Origin: Oscillospiraceae bacterium
GTDB taxonomy: Bacteria; Bacillota; Clostridia; Oscillospirales; CAG-272
Length of the DNA stretch: 64,000 nucleotides
Direction: 5' to 3'
Assembly: GCA_015063805.1 (NCBI GenBank)
Contig: SVTK01000005.1
Span: 1-64,000, forward strand
Every line of letters begins with the position of its first letter. The stretch's first letter is position 1. Position numbers and translations under genes: made by a program. This document shows positions 33,207 to 43,925 of the stretch, piece after piece. Under the pieces are notes generated by a model. The model did not search any database, was not told where the DNA came from, and saw nothing but the letters and a program-made list of their open reading frames with translations.

Positions 33207-33998
33207 ATGCACATTTATGACTATCTCAATACCTACTATACCACCCACGATGAGCAGGCCCGGCTGGGCTGGCGGCATGGCTCGGTGGAATTTCTCACCA
33301 CCGTTCGCTATGTCGAGCGCTATCTCATCCCCGGCGCGAAGATCTGCGAGATCGGCGCGGGGACGGGGCGGTATTCGCACCATTTTGCCCAGTGCGGATA
33401 TGCCGTGGACGCGGTGGAGCTGATCCCGCATAACATTGAAGTGTTCAATTCTCTCACACGACCGAATGAACCGGTGACCGTTCGGCAGGGGGATGCCAGG
33501 GATCTGCACTTTCTTGCCGCCGACAGCTATGACGTTACGCTTTTGCTGGGGCCGATGTACCATCTCTACACCAAAGCGGATCAGCGCAAGGCATTGACGG
33601 AGGCTATCCGCATCACCCGCCCCGGTGGTGTGATCTTTGCCGCCTACTGCATGAACGATCCCACGGTGGTGGATTTCCTCTTCGGGCGTGAGGGGATCAA
33701 GGATCCTCACTATCGGGCATTGGTGGATTTTGATACTTTCAAATGCAGTTCGAATCCCGAAGATCTTTTCGCGCTCTATCGCACCGAGGAAATCGATGCA
33801 CTGGTGCGGGGACTGCCTGTCAAACGCCTGCACCTCGTCGGCACCGACATGGCTACCAACTATATGCGTCCTGTGATCAATGCCATGGATGACGATACTT
33901 TCGCCGAATATCTGCGCTATCACTTCGCCATTTGTGAGCGGAGCGATCTCATGGGCGCATCCCATCATACCCTGGACATTTTGCGGAAGGAGGAATAA
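33207..33998 (+). CDS. Class I SAM-dependent methyltransferase
   Basis: ICEIGAGTGRYSHHFAQCGYAVDAVEL, RPGGVIFAAYC. Confidence 0.88.
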   Translation: MHIYDYLNTYYTTHDEQARLGWRHGSVEFLTTVRYVERYLIPGAKICEIGAGTGRYSHHFAQCGYAVDAVELIPHNIEVFNSLTRPNEPVTVRQGDARDLHFLAADSYDVTLLLGPMYHLYTKADQRKALTEAIRITRPGGVIFAAYCMNDPTVVDFLFGREGIKDPHYRALVDFDTFKCSSNPEDLFALYRTEEIDALVRGLPVKRLHLVGTDMATNYMRPVINAMDDDTFAEYLRYHFAICERSDLMGASHHTLDILRKEE

Positions 33999-34001
33999 AC
34001 A

Positions 34002-34571
34002 ATGAAGCACTGTGGAACTGTCCTCATCGAATCCCCACGCCTGATCCTGCGGCGCTTTGTCATCGATGATGCCCCGGCCGCTTTCCGCAACTGGGAGAGC
34101 GACCCACGGGTCACCCAATTCCTGCGTTGGCAGACATACACCGATCCCGATGCGGCAAGACAAATCCTGCAGGACTGGATCGATCGCTATGCTGATCCGT
34201 CCTTCTACCAATGGGCGATTGTGCCAAAATCACTGGGTGAACCCATCGGCACGATATCGGTGGTGGGAATGAACGAGCGCACCGATACGGTGCATATCGG
34301 TTACTGTATCGGCAGTCGGTGGTGGGGACAGGGCTATACCACCGAAGCTTTTTCAGCCATCATTCCCGTGCTGTTCGAGCAGGTTGGCGCACAGCGCATC
34401 GAATCACAGCATGACCCCGATAACCCCGCATCCGGTGCCGTCATGCGCAAGTGCGGTCTCGCTTATGAAGGCACCCTTCGCCGCGCCGATTGGAGCAACC
34501 GCGGCATCGTCGATGCCTGTATGTACGCCTTGCTGGCGGAGGATTATTATCACACCAACCCAATGCCCTAA
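34002..34571 (+). CDS. GNAT-family N-acetyltransferase (RimJ/RimL type)
   Basis: IESPRLILRRFVIDDAPAAFRNWESDPRVTQFLRW...IGYCIGSRWWGQGYTTEAFSAIIPVLF. Confidence 0.9.
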   Translation: MKHCGTVLIESPRLILRRFVIDDAPAAFRNWESDPRVTQFLRWQTYTDPDAARQILQDWIDRYADPSFYQWAIVPKSLGEPIGTISVVGMNERTDTVHIGYCIGSRWWGQGYTTEAFSAIIPVLFEQVGAQRIESQHDPDNPASGAVMRKCGLAYEGTLRRADWSNRGIVDACMYALLAEDYYHTNPMP

Positions 34572-34585
34572 AGTTTTTCGGGATT

Positions 34586-34642
34586 CCTAAGGGACTTTTT
34601 TCAAAAAGTCCCTTAGGCGGGGTTCGGGGCAGAGCCCCGCCC
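34586..34642. repeat. Composite palindromic element (15-bp perfect stem plus second GC hairpin)
   Basis: CCTAAGGGACTTTTT-tc-AAAAAGTCCCTTAGG then GCGGGGttcggggcagagCCCCGC. Confidence 0.7.
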
Positions 34643-34647
34643 GTTCC

Positions 34648-35235
34648 CTACAGCACGCCCAGCACCCCCGCCGCATCCCCGCGGCGGATGCAGGTGCCGT
34701 GTTCACCCATATAAATACTCAGCTTTCCCGCATCTTCAGGCTGCCCGAACTCGCATAGGAATCCCAGCAGAGCAGGGGAGGTGTCGGTCTCATCCAAAAC
34801 TAAATGCCACTCCCCGTTATCTCCCCGATAGGCTGTGGAAGGCGCAGTACACCGAAGCGCCCGAAGACGGCGGCAGACGGTGAGCAGCTCCTCCAGCCCC
34901 TCAAATCGGTATGCTCCCACCCGGGAGCGCAGAACCCCCCGCTTGCCGGAGCCCCCGGGCAAAAGCGCCCGTGATGCCTTTGCCTCATCAAAGCCCAGCT
35001 TGGTCACATACATCTCGCACCCTCCCTCCTTTGAGGGATAGAGCTGGATGAACACCCGCTCGGCTGCCGCATCAAAGCCGGTGCGGTGCTTTGCCTCGTC
35101 CAGGATGCTCCAGAAGGCACGTCGGGTTTCGGTATTATCGTAATCTATGGTATCGCAATTCAGCGCATACTGCTGCATATCGTCACGGGTCAGCATAATC
35201 TTCAGCTTGCTGTCGCTGATCAGGATCAGTTCCAT
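34648..35235 (-). CDS. Adaptor protein MecA family
   Basis: MELILISDSKLKIMLTRDDMQQYALNCDTIDYDNTETRRAFWSILDEAKHRTGFDAAAERVFIQLYPSKEGGCEMYVTKLG. Confidence 0.85.
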   Translation of the reverse strand: MELILISDSKLKIMLTRDDMQQYALNCDTIDYDNTETRRAFWSILDEAKHRTGFDAAAERVFIQLYPSKEGGCEMYVTKLGFDEAKASRALLPGGSGKRGVLRSRVGAYRFEGLEELLTVCRRLRALRCTAPSTAYRGDNGEWHLVLDETDTSPALLGFLCEFGQPEDAGKLSIYMGEHGTCIRRGDAAGVLGVL

Positions 35236-35419
35236 GGTTATGTACTCCTCTCGTTGGTCTGCTGATACCATTATAAGCGAACGGGGAGAAAAATGCTATC
35301 CCAAAGTTTATGGAAATACGGGGGAAGGGCGACAGCGCCGCCGCCTTTTGCCAAAGTTGCGGGAGGGAATTGACGGCGGTGCCGTTTTGTGTTAAAATAA
35401 TTGGAAGAAAGCACATTGG

Positions 35420-37858
35420 ATGAGAGGAGGTCAGCCCGTGCAGTACGATCAGGAGCGGAATATTCTCACGGCATCGGTGGATGAGCTGACCGCTCATCAC
35501 CCAAGGGAGGCCGATCTCGGCGGAACACGGCCCCTCCGTCTGTCGCTCGAGAAGGAAAAGGCCGCCCGCCTCTGCCTGGCCGCTGCCGCCGGGAGCGGGT
35601 TTGTCCCCGACATGGATCTCTGCCATACCTGCCGGCGCGGGGAGACGGAGTATCACTTCACGGGGCGTGCCGACGGGATCATTTACGATGAAGCAGGGGT
35701 AACGGTGACCGAGCTGATCCCCCTGCATAGCCGCGCCTATTACAGCAGCCAGCCCGCCATCTCGCCCCGCCTGCTTTGCCTGGCATATTTCTGCCTGCAG
35801 GCCGAGGGATTGCCCTGCATCAACACCCAAACCACCTACTACAATCCCGAGAAAGATGCCTGCCGCCACACCACCCGCACCTATTCCGCCGCTGAACTGG
35901 AAAGTGATTTTGCGGTGATTTTTGCGGGATTTTCCCGTTTTGCCGATCTGTTCATTCAGCGGGAAACCCGGCGTATTCCCGCCATCCGCACCGCCGCCTT
36001 CCCCTACGGGAAGATGCGGCCCGGGCAGGATGAGCTGGCCCTGGCCGTCTTTCGCGCCATCCGTCGGGGAGAGCGTCTGTTCGTCCAGGCACCCACGGGC
36101 ATCGGCAAGACCATGTCCACCCTTTACCCCGCCGCCAAGGCCCTGGGGGAGGGAAAATGCGACCGCATTTTTTACCTCACCGCCAAGGGCAGCACCGCAA
36201 GGGAGGCCTGGTCTGCCGCAAGACGGCTGGCTGAGGGGGGCGCACCTCTGCGGACGGTGATGCTGTCGGCCAGGGAGCAGATGTGCCTCTGCGGCGCGGC
36301 GCGAGCCGACCGCGGACGCCTGCACCGCTACTGCAATCCCTTCGATTGCCCCTACGCCGCGGGCTATTACCGCCGCTCTCCCGATGCCCTCCATGAACTG
36401 CTGACAGCGGGACTGGGGGTTACCTCCCCCATGATCCGGGCGGCGGGGGAGAAGCACCGGGTATGTCCCTATGAACTGTCGCTGGACCTGTCGGCACATT
36501 GCGAGCTTATCATCTGCGACTACAATTACCTCTTTGACCCCCATGCTTACCTGCGCCGTTTCTTTGGCGAAGACGCACGGGGCAGGGAAAGGTATGTTTT
36601 CTTAGTGGACGAGGCCCACAACCTGCCCGACCGCGCCCGTGCCATGTATTCGGCTGAACTGCGCAGGAGCCGGTTTGTCTCCCTGTATGCCCGCATCCCC
36701 GGGGAGGAAAAGGCACTGGACGGCATCTTTGAAGGAATACTTCGGGCCTTCCACCGCTTTGCCCGAGGCTGCCGCGGAGAGCTGCATCACGATGCCGAAG
36801 GGAAAGCGGTTGGATGTGTGGTTTCCACCGATGCCGATCCCACCCTGAAGGCGGCGCTTCTGCGCTTCACCCATCAGACCGAGGATTGGCTCGCGGAGCA
36901 TCGCGAGCATCCCCTTGCTCCCACCCTGGAGGAGCTTTGCGGCGAGACCGCCGAGCTGATCGAATTTGGGGAAGCGGCGGACAAGCATTTCCGCTGGGCG
37001 GCAGAATTTGAGGGGGATGAGCTTCGCCTTCGCCTGCTCTGCCTTGATCCGGCGGAGCGGCTCAGGGATAGCCTTTCCCTGGGGCAGGCTGCTGTTTTCT
37101 TCTCGGCAACCCTCACTCCCACCGATTATTTTGCCGAGCTGCTGAGCGGCGGCTCCGCCGATGTGCACCTCTCTCTGCCCTCACCCTATCCCACCGAAAA
37201 CCTGTGCTTGGTCGCCATGGACCGCATTTCCACCCGCTATACCGACCGTGAGGAGAGCGTCCCCCGTATCGTGCAGGCCATCGCCGCCACCGTGTCGGCC
37301 AAAGCGGGGCATTATATGGTGTATTTCCCCTCCTACGCTTACATGGAGGCGGTTTTCTCCCGCTTTACCGCGAAGTATCCTCAAGTCCGCGTCCGCGCCC
37401 AAAAGCGGGGCATGGATGCCGCGGCACGGGATGCCCTCATTGCCGACTTTGCGGCCGATGATGCCGACCTTTTGGTGGGCTTCTGCGTGCTGGGGGGTTC
37501 CTTTTCAGAGGGGCTTGACCTGCCGGGCAATGCCCTCATCGGTACGGTGATTGTTGGCGTTGGTATTCCGCGGCTGAGTGTGGAGCGAGGCCTGCTGTCC
37601 GAATACTATGATGAGCGGAGTGAGCAGGGGTATGCCTACGCCTACACCTATCCCGGGATGAACAAGGTTCTGCAGGCGGCAGGCCGTGTCATCCGCCGGG
37701 AACAGGACAGGGGGATTGTGGTACTTATCGATGACCGCTACGGCTCTCCCGAGTATGTGCGGCTCTTCCCGCCCCATTGGGCGGAACTCCGTTTTGTGGG
37801 GGATGTGGCCGCTCTGCGGGAGCTTGCCCGAAGGTTTTGGGCGCATGAAAAAAATTAA
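35420..37858 (+). CDS. ATP-dependent DNA helicase, DinG/XPD (Rad3)-like with PD-(D/E)XK-like N-terminus
   Basis: QAPTGIGKTMSTLYP (Walker A), VDEAHNL (DEAH), Cys-rich MCLCGAARADRGRLHRYCNPFDCPYA, AAGRVIRREQDRGIVVLID. Confidence 0.92.
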   Translation: MRGGQPVQYDQERNILTASVDELTAHHPREADLGGTRPLRLSLEKEKAARLCLAAAAGSGFVPDMDLCHTCRRGETEYHFTGRADGIIYDEAGVTVTELIPLHSRAYYSSQPAISPRLLCLAYFCLQAEGLPCINTQTTYYNPEKDACRHTTRTYSAAELESDFAVIFAGFSRFADLFIQRETRRIPAIRTAAFPYGKMRPGQDELALAVFRAIRRGERLFVQAPTGIGKTMSTLYPAAKALGEGKCDRIFYLTAKGSTAREAWSAARRLAEGGAPLRTVMLSAREQMCLCGAARADRGRLHRYCNPFDCPYAAGYYRRSPDALHELLTAGLGVTSPMIRAAGEKHRVCPYELSLDLSAHCELIICDYNYLFDPHAYLRRFFGEDARGRERYVFLVDEAHNLPDRARAMYSAELRRSRFVSLYARIPGEEKALDGIFEGILRAFHRFARGCRGELHHDAEGKAVGCVVSTDADPTLKAALLRFTHQTEDWLAEHREHPLAPTLEELCGETAELIEFGEAADKHFRWAAEFEGDELRLRLLCLDPAERLRDSLSLGQAAVFFSATLTPTDYFAELLSGGSADVHLSLPSPYPTENLCLVAMDRISTRYTDREESVPRIVQAIAATVSAKAGHYMVYFPSYAYMEAVFSRFTAKYPQVRVRAQKRGMDAAARDALIADFAADDADLLVGFCVLGGSFSEGLDLPGNALIGTVIVGVGIPRLSVERGLLSEYYDERSEQGYAYAYTYPGMNKVLQAAGRVIRREQDRGIVVLIDDRYGSPEYVRLFPPHWAELRFVGDVAALRELARRFWAHEKN

Positions 37859-37888
37859 CGATTATTTTGCGTTTTTTTGGATTATATC

Positions 37889-37917
37889 TTGCTTTTTTTT
37901 GCAAAATCTTGTATAAT
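37889..37917 (+). promoter_or_regulatory. Promoter of asnS
   Basis: TTGCTT - 17 nt - TATAAT. Confidence 0.7.
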
Positions 37918-38042
37918 AGAAATGTTATGGCACACTGAAAATGCAATTCTGACAAAGGAAAATTGCGCTTTTGTCAAAATTGCTGAGCATTTCGTGTTTT
38001 CGCCGCCGAAAGATGTGCGGTGTCACCATAGGAGGAAAAATG

Positions 38043-39437
38043 ATGGAACGTATTACAATCAAAGCCCTCTTTGCCGATCCCTCTGCCTACGCAGGGAAGG
38101 AGATCACCGTTGCCGGTTGGGCACGCACCATCCGTGCAAGCAACGCCTTTGGATTTATCGAGCTCAATGACGGCTCCTACTTTACCAATCTGCAGATCGT
38201 CTTTGAGGACAGCATTCTCGAAAACTACCGCGAGATCGCCCGTCAGAACGTGGGCTGCGCTTTCGTGATTCGCGGCGAGTTTGTGCTGACCCCCGAGGCA
38301 AAGCAGCCCTTCGAGCTGAAGGCCCGTGAGATCGCCATTGAAGGCGCATCCACCGCCGACTTCCCCCTGCAGAAGAAGAAGCACAGCATGGAGTTTCTGC
38401 GCTCCATCGCCCACCTGCGTCCCCGCGCCAACACCTTCAACGCAGTCTTCCGTGTCCGCTCGGTGGCGGCCTATGCTATTCACCGCTTCTTCCAGGAGAA
38501 GGGCTTCGTCTATGTCAACACGCCGCTGATCACTGCCTCCGACTGTGAGGGTGCAGGTGAGATGTTCCGTGTCACCACCCTGGATCCCAAGGATCCCCCC
38601 CTCACCGAGGACGGGCAGGTGGACTTCACCCAGGATTTCTTCGGCAAGCCCGCAAACCTGACCGTCTCCGGTCAGCTGAACGCCGAGTGCTTTGCCATGG
38701 CCTTTGCTAATGTCTATACCTTCGGCCCCACCTTCCGTGCCGAGAAGTCCAATACCCAGCGCCATGCCGCCGAGTTCTGGATGGTCGAGCCCGAGATGGC
38801 CTTCGCCGACCTGGCCGACGATATGCGCACTGCTGAGGAGATGATCAAGTATATCCTCCGCTTTGTGATGCAGGAGTGCCCAGCAGAGTTGGCCTTCTTC
38901 AACAAGTTCTTCGATAACACCCTGCTTGAGCGGATGCAGGCCCTGGTGAACAGCGAGTTTGGCCATGTGACCTACACCGAGGCGATCAAGCTGCTGGAGG
39001 AGAGCGGTCATACGTTCGAGTACCCCGTTTCCTGGGGCATCGACCTGCAGACCGAGCACGAGCGCTACCTCACCGAGCAGATCTTCCACAAGCCGGTATT
39101 TGTCACCGACTATCCCCGTGAGATCAAGGCCTTCTATATGCGCCTCAACGACGACGGCAAGACGGTGGCTGCCATGGATATGCTGGTTCCCGGCGTCGGC
39201 GAGCTGATTGGCGGATCCCAGCGTGAAGAGAGAATGGATTACCTCATGGCGGCGCTTGAGAAGTTCGGTTTGGACGAGAAGGACTACTGGTGGTACCTCG
39301 ACCTGCGTAAGTACGGCGGCACCCGCCATGCCGGCTTCGGCCTGGGCTTTGAGCGCCTGATCATGTATATCACCGGTATTCCCAACATCCGTGACGTGGA
39401 GGCATTCCCCCGTACCACGGGCAGCGCTGAGTTCTAA
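38043..39437 (+). CDS. asnS: Asparagine--tRNA ligase
   Basis: [35 protein letters not shown]; class II motifs; [39 protein letters not shown]. Confidence 0.95.
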   Translation: MERITIKALFADPSAYAGKEITVAGWARTIRASNAFGFIELNDGSYFTNLQIVFEDSILENYREIARQNVGCAFVIRGEFVLTPEAKQPFELKAREIAIEGASTADFPLQKKKHSMEFLRSIAHLRPRANTFNAVFRVRSVAAYAIHRFFQEKGFVYVNTPLITASDCEGAGEMFRVTTLDPKDPPLTEDGQVDFTQDFFGKPANLTVSGQLNAECFAMAFANVYTFGPTFRAEKSNTQRHAAEFWMVEPEMAFADLADDMRTAEEMIKYILRFVMQECPAELAFFNKFFDNTLLERMQALVNSEFGHVTYTEAIKLLEESGHTFEYPVSWGIDLQTEHERYLTEQIFHKPVFVTDYPREIKAFYMRLNDDGKTVAAMDMLVPGVGELIGGSQREERMDYLMAALEKFGLDEKDYWWYLDLRKYGGTRHAGFGLGFERLIMYITGIPNIRDVEAFPRTTGSAEF

Positions 39438-39612
39438 ACTCTGCAGACGGGTCCCGCAAATCCTGCAAAAACGGATTTGCCGCCCACATATTCCCGCCGC
39501 CGGGCATATACTGCCAACGGTGGCGGGATGACTTTGACCAAATTTGACCAAAAATGAGAAGAGGAGAGGGTTTTGACGGCAGGGGGGCCGCCTACGACCC
39601 GGAATGATTGCA

Positions 39613-40893
39613 ATGTCTTATCAAAACGCCTGCAAGTCTGAGCTTTTGGAATTGCAGAATCAACTTCGTGCAAGTTATGACAAGTTCGTGGCCGACGGCC
39701 TTTCTCTGGATCTTTCCCGGGGCAAACCTGCGGCTGATCAGCTGGATATGGTCAGCGATATGCTCACCACCCTGTCCGATAAGGCGGACTGCTTTTCTGC
39801 ATCGGGGATGGACTGCCGTAACTACGGCCTGGTGGACGGCCTGCCCGAGATGAAGCAGATCTTCTCTGACCTGCTGGGAATTCCTGCTGAGTACATCCTG
39901 GTGGCGGGCAACTCCAGCCTGAATCTGATGTACGACAGCGTGTCCCGTGCTATGCTGTACGGTGTGGTGGGGAGCGAGAAGCCCTGGTGCAAGTATGAAA
40001 AAATCAAATTTCTCTGTCCCGCTCCCGGCTATGACCGTCATTTCGGCGTCACCGAGTCCCTGGGCGTTGAGCTGATTACCGTTCCCATGACGCCCACCGG
40101 TCCCGATATGGATCTGGTGGAGCGATATGTGGCCGAAGACGAGACGGTGAAGGGCATTTGGTGCTGTCCCAAGTATTCCAATCCCGAGGGTATCACTTAC
40201 TCGGATGAGACGGTGCGCCGCCTGGCTTCCATGAAGACCGCCGCCCCCGATTTCCGCATTTTCTGGGACAATGCCTATGCGGTGCATGACCTGTACGAGG
40301 AGACCGATCACCTCGCAGATATTTTTGCCGAGACGGAGAAGGCCGGCAATCCTGACCGTGTCTTCTACTTTGCTTCTACCTCCAAGATTTCCTTCCCCGG
40401 TTCCGGTGTGGCCATGATGGCCGCATCCCCGGCAAACCTGGCGCAGATCAAGAAGATCATGTCCATGCAGACCATCGGCCATGACAAGCTCAATCAGCTC
40501 CGCCATGTGAAATATTTTGGCTCGGCCGAGGGCATCCTTGCCCATATGCGCCGTCACGCCGATCTCATTCGCCCCAAGTTCGAGAAGACCCTGGCCATCC
40601 TTGAGGAGGACCTCCGTGAGAGCGGGGTTGCCGCCTGGACCGCCCCCCGCGGCGGCTACTTCATCAGCCTGGATGTGATGGACGGCACCGCAAAGCGGGT
40701 TTATCAGCTTTGTAAGGATGCGGGGGTGACCCTGACCACCGTAGGTGCTACCTTCCCCTACGGCATCGATCCCCGCGACCGCAATATCCGTCTTGCCCCC
40801 ACTTTCCCCACCCTGGAAGCCTTGGAAAAGGCCATGCGGGTGCTGACCTGCTGTGTGAAGCTGGCGGCGGTGGAAAAGCTGCTGGCTGACTGA
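39613..40893 (+). CDS. PLP-dependent aminotransferase class I/II
   Basis: [77 protein letters not shown]. Confidence 0.92.
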   Translation: MSYQNACKSELLELQNQLRASYDKFVADGLSLDLSRGKPAADQLDMVSDMLTTLSDKADCFSASGMDCRNYGLVDGLPEMKQIFSDLLGIPAEYILVAGNSSLNLMYDSVSRAMLYGVVGSEKPWCKYEKIKFLCPAPGYDRHFGVTESLGVELITVPMTPTGPDMDLVERYVAEDETVKGIWCCPKYSNPEGITYSDETVRRLASMKTAAPDFRIFWDNAYAVHDLYEETDHLADIFAETEKAGNPDRVFYFASTSKISFPGSGVAMMAASPANLAQIKKIMSMQTIGHDKLNQLRHVKYFGSAEGILAHMRRHADLIRPKFEKTLAILEEDLRESGVAAWTAPRGGYFISLDVMDGTAKRVYQLCKDAGVTLTTVGATFPYGIDPRDRNIRLAPTFPTLEALEKAMRVLTCCVKLAAVEKLLAD

Positions 40894-41009
40894 CAGTAGT
40901 ATCACGCATGGCAGAGGCCTTGCCCCATGGGCGGCTGCCGTGCGTGATTTTGCATTTTGGCGAATTTTTTGACCGTAAATATTTTGTTTAAGGCAAAGGA
41001 GAGATTATC

Positions 41010-42422
41010 ATGCTTCCTACTCCCCGCAACTGTGCCATCTATCCCGCAGTTGTTCCTGCCGACACGCCGGTGGAGATGACAATTGTTCCCACCGAGCGGT
41101 CCTTCATGCTCTTTGACGGCGAGACCTACACCCTGACTGCCATCCCGGTGAACGGGGATGAGGACTACTACCACGCTCCTCACAATCATACTGTCTTTAC
41201 CGCGGTAGCGGCAGAGGGGATTCTCCGGTTCACTTATGCCTTCCCCGAGGAGCAGGAGCACGTGATCCTGCTGGCACGGGGGGAGGAGAAGCCCATGGCT
41301 GAGTTTTCGGTATATTCGCTCCGCGAGGATTTGCTCTCCCTCCGCCCTCTGCGCGGGGACTTCCACGGACACAGCTATCGTTCCGACGGCCGCCGTGACC
41401 CTGCCGCCCTGGCAGGATACTACCGGGAGCAGGGCTATGACTTCTTCTCCCTCACCGATCACAACCGCTTTTACCCCGGGAACGAGATTGACGATGCCTA
41501 CGCCGGGGTAAAGATGGGCCTGACCCGGGTCAGAGGGGAAGAGGTTCACGCCATCGACAGTGTGATTCACATTGTTCATGCAGGCGGCCGGGAAAGCGTG
41601 GCTGACCGCTACGTTCACGACGGGGAGACCTTTGCCCGGGAGATTGTCGAATATGAGGCTCGCGTTCCCGCAGAAATTCCCGAGGCTTACCGCGGACGTT
41701 ATGCCCGCGCCATGTGGGCTACCGACCGCATTCACGATGCGGGGGGCATTGCGATTTTTCCCCATCCCTATTGGCGGCCCGGCAAGTCCCGCGCCTTCAA
41801 TGTGCGGGATGAGCTGGCGATTCTGCTCCTGAAGAGCGGGATGTTTGATGCCTACGAGCTGGTGGGCGGCATGGGACAGGAGGGCGTGAACCGCTCCATT
41901 GCCCTGTGGGGCGATCTGCGTGCCGAGGGAATCAGCATTTCGGTGGTGGGCTCCAGCGACGTTCACGGTCTGGAGAGGGCCAAGACCTTCCCCCACTACT
42001 TCACCATTTGCTTTGCCGAGGAAAACACCAACGATGCCATTATCGATGCCGTCCGCGCCGCCCGCAGTGTGGCGGTGGAGGCGTCGGGGTACGAATATGA
42101 CCGCCAGTACCGCTGCTACGGCAGCCTGCGGCTGGTGAGCTACTGCCACTTCCTGCTGCGGAATTATTTCCCCGCTATGGAGAGACTCTGCGGCGGCGAA
42201 GGGGTAGCCATGCGTGCCTACGCCATGAACGAGGCTCCCGCATCGCTCATCGAAGCGCAGGCTGAGCTGGCGGAGAACTTCTCGGCGCGATTCTTCGGGA
42301 AGAAGCCCCCTGTTCTGCCTTCGGCTGAACTTCGTGAGTATGTGGAGCATTGCCGTGACATCCAGCGCAAGGGCCCCAACGGAAAGGGTACACTCATCGA
42401 TACGGGCAATATGCAGATCTGA
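41010..42422 (+). CDS. PHP-domain metal-dependent phosphoesterase
   Basis: LRGDFHGHSYRSDGRRDPAALAGYYREQGYDFFSLTDHNRFYPG...VVGSSDVHGLE. Confidence 0.85.
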   Translation: MLPTPRNCAIYPAVVPADTPVEMTIVPTERSFMLFDGETYTLTAIPVNGDEDYYHAPHNHTVFTAVAAEGILRFTYAFPEEQEHVILLARGEEKPMAEFSVYSLREDLLSLRPLRGDFHGHSYRSDGRRDPAALAGYYREQGYDFFSLTDHNRFYPGNEIDDAYAGVKMGLTRVRGEEVHAIDSVIHIVHAGGRESVADRYVHDGETFAREIVEYEARVPAEIPEAYRGRYARAMWATDRIHDAGGIAIFPHPYWRPGKSRAFNVRDELAILLLKSGMFDAYELVGGMGQEGVNRSIALWGDLRAEGISISVVGSSDVHGLERAKTFPHYFTICFAEENTNDAIIDAVRAARSVAVEASGYEYDRQYRCYGSLRLVSYCHFLLRNYFPAMERLCGGEGVAMRAYAMNEAPASLIEAQAELAENFSARFFGKKPPVLPSAELREYVEHCRDIQRKGPNGKGTLIDTGNMQI

Positions 42423-42427
42423 TCTTC

Positions 42428-42461
42428 GGGGAGAGCCGTGCACACCGGCACGGCTCTCCCC
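42428..42461 (+). terminator. Intrinsic terminator
   Basis: GGGGAGAGCCGTGCacaccgGCACGGCTCTCCCC. Confidence 0.75.
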
Positions 42462-42463
42462 TC

Positions 42464-42492
42464 TTGCTTTTGTGTCGGGAATGTGGTATGAT
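42464..42492 (+). promoter_or_regulatory. Promoter of radical SAM gene
   Basis: TTGCTT - 17 nt - TATGAT. Confidence 0.5.
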
Positions 42493-42525
42493 GTCCACAG
42501 AAAAAACAGAAAGGGAGGTGCGGTC

Positions 42526-43485
42526 ATGACCCAGCGAGAGAGCAATCCCTTCCCCTACTCCGACAGCAACAAGCGGTATTATACCTACGATTACTATCTC
42601 CGCCGCCGCTATGGGGGTAAGACGGCCAAGATCCCCCTGGACGCAGGCATGACCTGCCCGAATCTGGATGGACGGTGCGGCGTTGGGGGCTGCATCTACT
42701 GCTCCGGGCGGGGAAGCGGTGACTTTGCCGCATCCTCCACACTTTCCTTCGCCGAGCAGTATGCCCTGGTGCGGGCACAGCTGGCGCGGAAGTGGCCCAC
42801 CCAGCGCTGCATTCCCTATCTGCAGGCCCATACCAACACCTATGCCCCCGTGGAAGTGCTCCGTCAGCGGTATGACGAAGCCCTTGCGCTCCCGGGCGCG
42901 GTGGGGCTGAATATCGCCACCCGGGCCGACTGCCTGCCGGACGAGGTGATTGCCCTGCTCAACGAGGTCTCCCAGGTGACTGACCTGACGGTGGAGCTCG
43001 GCCTGCAGTCAGCTCACGATGGGACCGCGAAACGGATCAACCGGGGCCACAGCTGGGCGCAGTTCCTCGACGGATATACCCGCCTGCGGGAAGGTGCACC
43101 GAAGGCCATGATTTGCGTGCATCTCATCTTCGGCCTGCCCGGGGAGGATGGGGAAATGATGCGGGAAACGGTACGCCGTACCGCCGCCCTTCGTCCGGAC
43201 GGGGTGAAGCTCCACCTGCTCCATGTCCTGCGGGATACCGCCCTGGCTGAGGAATATCTGGCGGGGCAGTATGTTCCCATGGCCCGGGATGCGTATATTG
43301 AAACAGTCTGCGATGCCCTGGAGCTCCTTCCGCCCGAGACGGTGATCTGTCGTCTGACGGGGGATGGAATGGGGGAGGCTCTGCTTGCTCCCGACTGGAG
43401 CCGCCGTAAGGTGAGCGTGATCAATGATATTGACAAGCTGATGTTTGGGCGGAGCAGTATGCAGGGACTCCGCTTCACGGAATGA
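42526..43485 (+). CDS. TIGR01212-type radical SAM protein (YtqA-like)
   Basis: MTQRESNPFPYSDSNKRYYTYDYYLRRRYGGKTAKIPLDAGMTCPNLDGRCGVGGCIYCSGRGSGDF; VELGLQSAHDGTAKRINRGH. Confidence 0.92.
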   Translation: MTQRESNPFPYSDSNKRYYTYDYYLRRRYGGKTAKIPLDAGMTCPNLDGRCGVGGCIYCSGRGSGDFAASSTLSFAEQYALVRAQLARKWPTQRCIPYLQAHTNTYAPVEVLRQRYDEALALPGAVGLNIATRADCLPDEVIALLNEVSQVTDLTVELGLQSAHDGTAKRINRGHSWAQFLDGYTRLREGAPKAMICVHLIFGLPGEDGEMMRETVRRTAALRPDGVKLHLLHVLRDTALAEEYLAGQYVPMARDAYIETVCDALELLPPETVICRLTGDGMGEALLAPDWSRRKVSVINDIDKLMFGRSSMQGLRFTE

Positions 43486-43559
43486 GGATGATTTTGTTGC
43501 ATTTTGCACAAGAAAAAGTGCCCATTGCACATCGCCCACAAACACAAAATCGACCAACG

Positions 43560-43600
43560 AAAGGAAAGAAAGAGGGATCTCCCCCTCTTTCTTTCCTTTT
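43560..43600. terminator. Bidirectional terminator hairpin
   Basis: AAAGGAAAGAAAGAGGG-atctcc-CCCTCTTTCTTTCCTTTT. Confidence 0.75.
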
Positions 43601-43708
43601 GTGCGGGAATTGGGGGAGAAATCCCCGTTTTTCGTTCGTTTTTTTGCTCAACACGTTGCACAATATGCTGAAAATAATTTATCCCATAGGGCAGGATGGC
43701 CAAAATAC

Positions 43709-43737
43709 TTGACTTTTGGGCGAATTTGTGGTATATT
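43709..43737 (+). promoter_or_regulatory. Promoter of SGNH-lipoprotein/MBOAT operon
   Basis: TTGACT - 17 nt - TATATT, followed by a ~180-nt untranslated leader. Confidence 0.65.
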
Positions 43738-43925
43738 TTTCATGATAAAACGTACCAAGTCAATAGGTTTTTTTACGATGCGGAAACGGTAAACCGAGGG
43801 TTGCGTTTTTTGGCCGCGGCGGAGGAAAAAGCCGCCGCCGAAGGAGCGTGATTTTTCCTCGATTTCCGCTTTTTCTTTATCTGGAAGATTACCCCGCCAT
43901 GGAATTTTGTTGACGGAGGATATCG

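Noticed and set aside
37918-38042. T-box riboswitch upstream of asnS
   Set aside because: No GGUGGxACCGCG-type T-box sequence or specifier hairpin seen in the ~120-nt leader.
37974-39551. 525-aa minus-strand ORF antisense to asnS
   Set aside because: Shadow ORF; asnS on the plus strand is unambiguous.
43738-43925. c-di-GMP (GEMM) or ykkC-type riboswitch in the operon leader
   Set aside because: Isolated motif-like words (GGTAAACC, ACGA) but no full consensus or pairing pattern; left as an unclassified structured leader.
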